From NCBI GenBank assembly GCA_002633005.1, contig NMRA01000803.1, positions 69,408 to 105,053 of the forward strand: a stretch of DNA of 35,646 nucleotides, given 5' to 3'. This document shows positions 31,386-35,646 of the stretch, in pieces; position 1 is the stretch's first letter; every line of letters begins with the position of its first letter. The notes beneath the pieces are model-generated. The model saw only the letters and a list, made by a program, of their open reading frames with translations. It was not told the origin of the DNA and searched no databases. Both the position numbers and the translations under genes were made by a program. This stretch comes from Phoronis australis. Its lineage: Eukaryota > Phoronida > Phoronidae.

Positions 31386-31550
31386 TATGCCTGACTCCTA
31401 ACTGTAATAGCACATTAATTCAGATATTGGATATATCAAGTCTAATACCATGTGCTATTGCCACGGGTTTCCTGTAAACCTATTTCTAGGAGTGTACTAC
31501 TGATTTGGTGATTTTGGCGTGATTCTGTTAATAAAGTGACGCCAATTATG
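31386..31550 (+). other. 3' UTR of the Cys-rich gene
   Basis: The stop at 31385 is followed by a short AT-rich segment with an AATAAA at 31530-31535. The transcript should end some 15-25 bases later. Confidence 0.55.
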
Positions 31551-32690
31551 CATTTTCTTTCTCTTCATCTTCTTCATGTCATAAAACTTAAAGAAAAAAG
31601 CACAGCATCGTAGTTACTTCGAGAATGTTTTATTGTGCATAACAATGATACATCTGGACATTCGCTCACTTGTTGAAGGCCATCAATGCCTCCGTTCTAC
31701 TTATTTTCTGTCTATTTATAATTTTCTACCTCATTTTACTCGTCATGGAACTGAACGTGCAAGCATCAAATGCTGAAATTTTTGGGATATTGGTGAACTT
31801 GGAAAACATAAACAATCATTGCTGTGTTTATGTGTTTACGAAAACACCTATACATAACACTGCGGACTTTGTGCACGCGCAAAGTCAAATGTTCAAGTTA
31901 ATGCTTGAGTTTAAAAACAACCACATCAAAATTTTAACCGTTGTTCGAGCAACACTTTTTGACGGATTTGTTGAGCTTGTGTAATAATGTTAAAATGGTA
32001 TCATAATAGTGGGTGACTCATTGATGGGTTAGGAGATAGCCACAAAGGGGGAAAGCGCTTACGAATGGCCAAAGTTCTTGCCCGTTGACTGCAGTCAGGA
32101 GCCTTACAACTGGGACGTATAATACCATGTTGTAGGGGAACAGATTTGAATTCATGAAAAGGCCTTTTTGGAGAGCCAATGAGCTGACGTTTAAGGTTTT
32201 GCACTGTTTAAATTTGTCTTGTTATTAGTAAGAAGCCTAAACTGAGACCTTCTTACCAGTCGCCACCTGCTTCGTGGATTCAGTCTTCCAACTGGTCCAT
32301 CGGCCTCTGCCCATAATTCACTCGTGAACATTCCCCAATTATTTACAGGCGTCCGGGAGAAACCCGTGGCGTGTGGCGGGTATTAGTCGAGAAAGGAAGA
32401 CACAACCAAATTTTTATAGAACATTTGTTATACTGGTCAGGACATTTTTGTTTGAGGTTCCCCGTTTTTTGGGTCGCCGTGTGACAACCCAATGTGTCCA
32501 GGTTATTTTCTGTCTTGTATTGTTGATTTGTGGTTTACATGTTTATGTATCCACGAAAATCGACTGAATCAAAGACCATTTTGAAAATTAAAAGCTAATC
32601 TTGTAAAAACTTGATGATGCATGAGTGAACTTGGATGCAAGCTGACATTCTTGAAAATTCCTATCATCACACTAGCCGTTTCCGGATACT
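31551..32690. other. Intergenic; one weak exon-like frame at 32350-32567
   Basis: After an AATTATTTACAG acceptor (ending 32349), a frame of 72 codons ends with a membrane-segment-like VIFCLVLLICGLHVYV. There is no partner exon or known family, so this could be chance. The 31670-31984 open frame lacks an ATG at its start and is not called. Confidence 0.3.
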
Positions 32691-32696
32691 GCGCGT

Positions 32697-32788
32697 GCAA
32701 CCTCACATTAGTCGTGGTGCGGGTAGTGTGCACGCAATCTAATATTAATCGTGTTCCAGGTAGTGAACATGCAATCTAACATTACCAA
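32697..32788. repeat. 37 bp tandem repeat, about 2.4 copies
   Basis: GCAATCTAA.ATTA-type words start at 32697 (as GCAACCTCACATTA), 32734 and 32771, with GGTAGTG before the end of each unit. Confidence 0.85.
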
Positions 32789-33337
32789 TACGTATTTTTC
32801 AACATTGAGTTACTGGACGAAACGCAGGCACACAGACTGGGTTACATTTATATTGAAATTGTTTCGATCACTAAGGGCCAGGGGTATTATATGTTTACTC
32901 GAGATTATTGTTGGCATTTTCTATAATTCTACTTTGATGCAAACTCAAGATAAAGGTTTACTACTCTATACTCAAGTACATGTTAATGGTTTGCATTTTT
33001 GATGGTCCCAACATTACGCCGAAAATTCGAGTCTGAAATCGTAATTTCGAGTTTTTGCTCGAAATCTCGAGTTTTTTACTCTAGGCTTCGGGTACAAATA
33101 TTATACTCTGGCCCTAGATTTCTAAGTTTAATTAATTAAGAGAATATGATACATTAATTGCAATACAATAAGAAAAACATGACGTCTCCAATCTCATCAA
33201 GTCAGCAAATACATTTTGCTCATTGAAAAGATGGCATTGCCTCACGGATCGGTTGACAGGAGCATCAAAGAAGCTGCAGTGAGCAATTCTTCACGGTTAC
33301 GTCACCTGACCTCTAAGAGCACGTGCACGGTGAAATA

Positions 33338-33582
33338 ACCTATCGCAATCTCCGCCCCTTGCGAAATGTCGACCAAAAACAATAAGATTTCCCCGGTAAC
33401 GTGTTGTTTGTCGGGTAATATGGTGGCTTGGAAACGAAGGTGTGTCAAGAATGCTTTGCTCTGATTGGTCAGTTAAGCCATCACTCAAAATCCTGGCGAT
33501 AGGTCAATTGACCTATCGCAAGCTCCGCCCCCTTGCGAAAAGTCACGTGACACCCGACAAACAAACAAGATTTCAGAGGTAA
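33338..33582. repeat. Duplicated GC-box segment with palindrome, CCAAT and E-box
   Basis: ACCTATCGCAATCTCCGCCC (33338) recurs as ACCTATCGCAAGCTCCGCCC (33511), and both are followed by CTTGCGAAA and a later AAGATTTC. A perfect 24-base palindrome with half-site GCGATAGGTCAA spans 33496-33519. GTTGTTTGTCGGGT (33405) is inverted as ACCCGACAAACAAAC (33553). GATTGG (33461) and GTCACGTGAC (33542-33551) resemble CCAAT and E-box sites. It may be a promoter or the end of a repeated element. Confidence 0.6.
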
Positions 33583-33589
33583 ATACACT

Positions 33590-34450
33590 GTCGCTAAACT
33601 ACGTTCCTGGTGGAATCGATAAGTGTTTTGTGCACTATCCGAAAACGCTTCGACAAAGACAACAGAAGATGTTTTTCAGCAAAGAATCCTAAGTTTATGA
33701 TGTGGGAATTTGCAAAGGTGACGATGAAAAAATAAGAGTTTGAGGAAAAGTATTTCGGAGCCAGCGAAAATCTATTATCGAAACACATCAGAAACACGAA
33801 GCTTGGACTGCAAAATATATATTTTTGGGGAATTATGGAATAGATTTATATAATTATAAATGTTCTTTGTATAATAGTTAACAAATTTTACATCAGTAAT
33901 TTCAAGGCTTTAGACAGTAAGGCAAAAAGCATTATTCAATATATTTCTGATTGTCGATTTCGGAATGCTGTGCGTATTTTTTAAGATTTAATAAGACGCG
34001 AGATCTACTCAAATTCTCATTAATTTCAAAACTTCTATGGCAAAGTCAATAATTCCTTGGACTCGTAAAGACCCTGTATGACATCATGTACTGGTTGACT
34101 CGAAGCTGCAACCTGTTGTAATAAGTCAAGCACTTTTTCGAATTGGCATGTTTACGCATCAGCTCAATCAAGTGTAACAGGAGTGATCTCATCTCTGACT
34201 CTGTATTAGCATGACACCTGTTGGTCGTCGTCGGTACTAGTGCATTCGTATAATTTGGTCATACCTTATTTGGTCAGGGACCATGAATTCCACTAAGGTT
34301 TAGCCCTTAAACTTTCGGCTAATTCGCCCTATTTACTCTGAAAGCAAGTGATCGTTCTCGTAGTTCTCCCCACAAAACACTGGGGCTTAATTGTCTAACA
34401 AGACGCATCAATCACAAACGTACGCTCACCGCACTTACATTCCAGACCAA
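33590..34450. other. Intergenic, nothing recognised
   Basis: AT-rich with no supported feature. The - strand frame 33594-33797 has no domain. Confidence 0.5.
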
Positions 34451-34459
34451 AGACCGACA

Positions 34460-34489
34460 ATGTCCGACAAAGCCACTCCAAGATTGCTT
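34460..34489 (+). CDS. Weak candidate initial exon, MSDKATPRLL
   Basis: An ATG with A at -3 opens ten codons that stop at a consensus GTGAGT donor (34490). Nothing in the following 1.1 kb gives a convincing second exon, so the gene would continue beyond the window. Such a short match can arise by chance. Confidence 0.25.
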
Positions 34490-34619
34490 GTGAGTATACG
34501 TACTAGCGACTGTTATTGTTTTGCTTAGTTAATAAATGCTTCATACTGTAAACTACAGCTTGGCGATTGTTTCCTTTGACTTAAAAATCTTTCGTTTTAA
34601 TACTAAAATAAAGTTCACA

Positions 34620-34890
34620 AGTCCTGTCCGGGCCCGAGAACGAGACGCACCGAGCATCTCGATTACACAAGTATCGCCTGGACGGAAGTATATACAAGGC
34701 GAGGCCGGTCATTTTTCTCACGATCCACAAGTGATGTTTCGCGAGGGTCTATTTGTGCACCTCGGAAGCCATGTGAGACGACTTCTCCTCGTCCCCACTC
34801 ACGCTCATCCCCTGCATGAACTGTAGAATAAACTCGCAGCAGTGTTCTTGCTCATGACTGAGGGCGTCCAGACGCAGCCTTCGTGGTTGT
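34620..34890. other. GC-richer segment with several open frames, identity unknown
   Basis: On the - strand one frame reads RLRLDALSHEQEHCCEFILQ and continues to a stop near 34758; on the + strand 34536-34826 is open. No acceptor, domain or family is clear. It may be a transposon remnant. Confidence 0.3.
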
Positions 34891-35220
34891 TAAGTCGTTC
34901 GATATTTCATAGTCTAACATCGACTGAACAGTATTGTACTGGTGGCCACCATCAGAAGCGAGGTGCTCTCAAGAATTGATATTTTGTACGACAAAGCTGA
35001 TGCCACAAAAGCAAAGATATGTCCTACAGGTGTGAAAACCTGAAAAAGAAATTTAACAAACCAAGACTTCAACGGAATCAACAAAAGATGCCATAAAACA
35101 GCGAAACTTGTACAAAATTTCCTGACCATTCTTGAAAAAATAGGTATTTCAACAAAACTACGACATTACATCTTTCAGACACACAAGTCAACAATACAGT
35201 CACATGTCAAAAGTAAAGCT
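34891..35220. other. Intergenic, nothing recognised
   Basis: AT-rich. The - strand frame 34914-35129 has no recognisable domain. Confidence 0.4.
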
Positions 35221-35226
35221 GGCCTG

Positions 35227-35498
35227 TTCCAAGAAACTGACTTAAGTTCATTTTTTACTTAAGTTTAAGATTTGTTTTAACTTCCAAACTTTGAAACTTC
35301 TACATTCGGTAAGTAAGTCAAAATTAAGACAAAACGTATGTCAAACACTTACGTCAAACTTTTAAGTTTGACGTAAGTGTTTGACGTAAGTGATCTTAAA
35401 AGATCTCTTTCTTGAATTGGTTTTGAGACAAATTTAACTTTTATTTTAGAATTTACAAAAATTTAAGATTTTTCTTACCTAAGTCAGTTTTATTGGAA
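35227..35498. mobile_element. Foldback (MITE-like) element with central hairpin
   Basis: The ends TTCCAAGAAACTGACTTAAG and CTAAGTCAGTTTTATTGGAA are inverted near-copies. The centre (35340-35385) is a perfect inverted repeat with 22-base arms and a TT spacer; the half-site starts GTCAAACACTTACGTCAAAC. The element is about 270 bp and could fold back over most of its length. No target duplication is certain. Confidence 0.8.
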
Positions 35499-35617
35499 GG
35501 GGCCCCAGGTTAAATACCGTTTCTCATCACGAGCAGTCATTCTAGTTACTTGGAGGAGAATTCCACTTACACACAGTCGTCACGGCAGAGAATTTTGGGT
35601 CAGCTTTATCTGGTTGT

Positions 35618-35646
35618 TGTTTTTTTTTTGTTTTTTTTTTTTTTTT
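35618..35646. repeat. Poly-T tract at the window edge
   Basis: Runs of T broken by single G bases extend to the last base. Confidence 0.9.

Noticed and set aside
31670-31984. 104-residue + strand open frame with a hydrophobic start
   Set aside because: The frame has no ATG at its stated start, no splice context and no recognised domain.

Overview
The window looks like nuclear DNA from an invertebrate animal, probably marine and possibly a deuterostome; the exact taxon is not established. It is AT-rich, its genes are split by GT-AG introns, and it is dense in decayed retroelements and small inverted-repeat elements. No bacterial operon structure, rRNA gene or CRISPR array is visible. Most long open frames are intergenic, intronic or transposon-derived, so genes had to be found as exons with splice sites.

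Layout. 1-3750: the last two coding exons and 3' UTR of prohibitin-2 (PHB2) on the + strand, with a 98%-like partial copy of the last exon at the left edge ending in an N (probable allelic mis-assembly). 3750-8730: a mosaic of short repeats, including a 150 bp inverted-repeat element and a 1.3 kb element whose ends begin AGTGGCGGATC. 8870-14241: a candidate two-exon gene on the + strand for a tiny secreted, Ser/Thr-rich, GPI-anchor-like protein (about 77 residues, organised like CD24). Its promoter has YY1, NRF1 and CCAAT matches. Its 4.9 kb intron holds a decayed non-LTR retrotransposon and a Penelope-like element (PLE) with reverse transcriptase and GIY-YIG endonuclease, inverted terminal repeats, a 14 bp target duplication, a tRNA-like segment and a hammerhead-like motif. 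15100-15620: two weak exon candidates. 15840-16300: a 69-70 bp minisatellite.

16860-30700: mainly transposon debris. It holds three copies of one short inverted-repeat element family (16.9, 19.5 and 26.4 kb), a small AGTGGCGG element with a likely target duplication (18.9 kb), a decayed CR1/L2-like retrotransposon (20.6-21.4 kb), a 130 bp imperfect palindrome (25.0 kb) and a probable non-LTR 3' end (28.5-29.2 kb). 30700-31550: a CAT/ATC simple-sequence block followed by a clear terminal exon for an eight-cysteine secreted-type domain of unknown family. 32700-35646: short tandem repeats, a duplicated GC-box/CCAAT/E-box segment, one short initial-exon candidate and a foldback element with a near-perfect central hairpin.

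The three supported host genes (PHB2, the CD24-like gene and the Cys-rich gene) all lie on the + strand. Nothing in the sequence links them functionally. The retroelement coding remnants are all on the - strand and all carry disabling changes.
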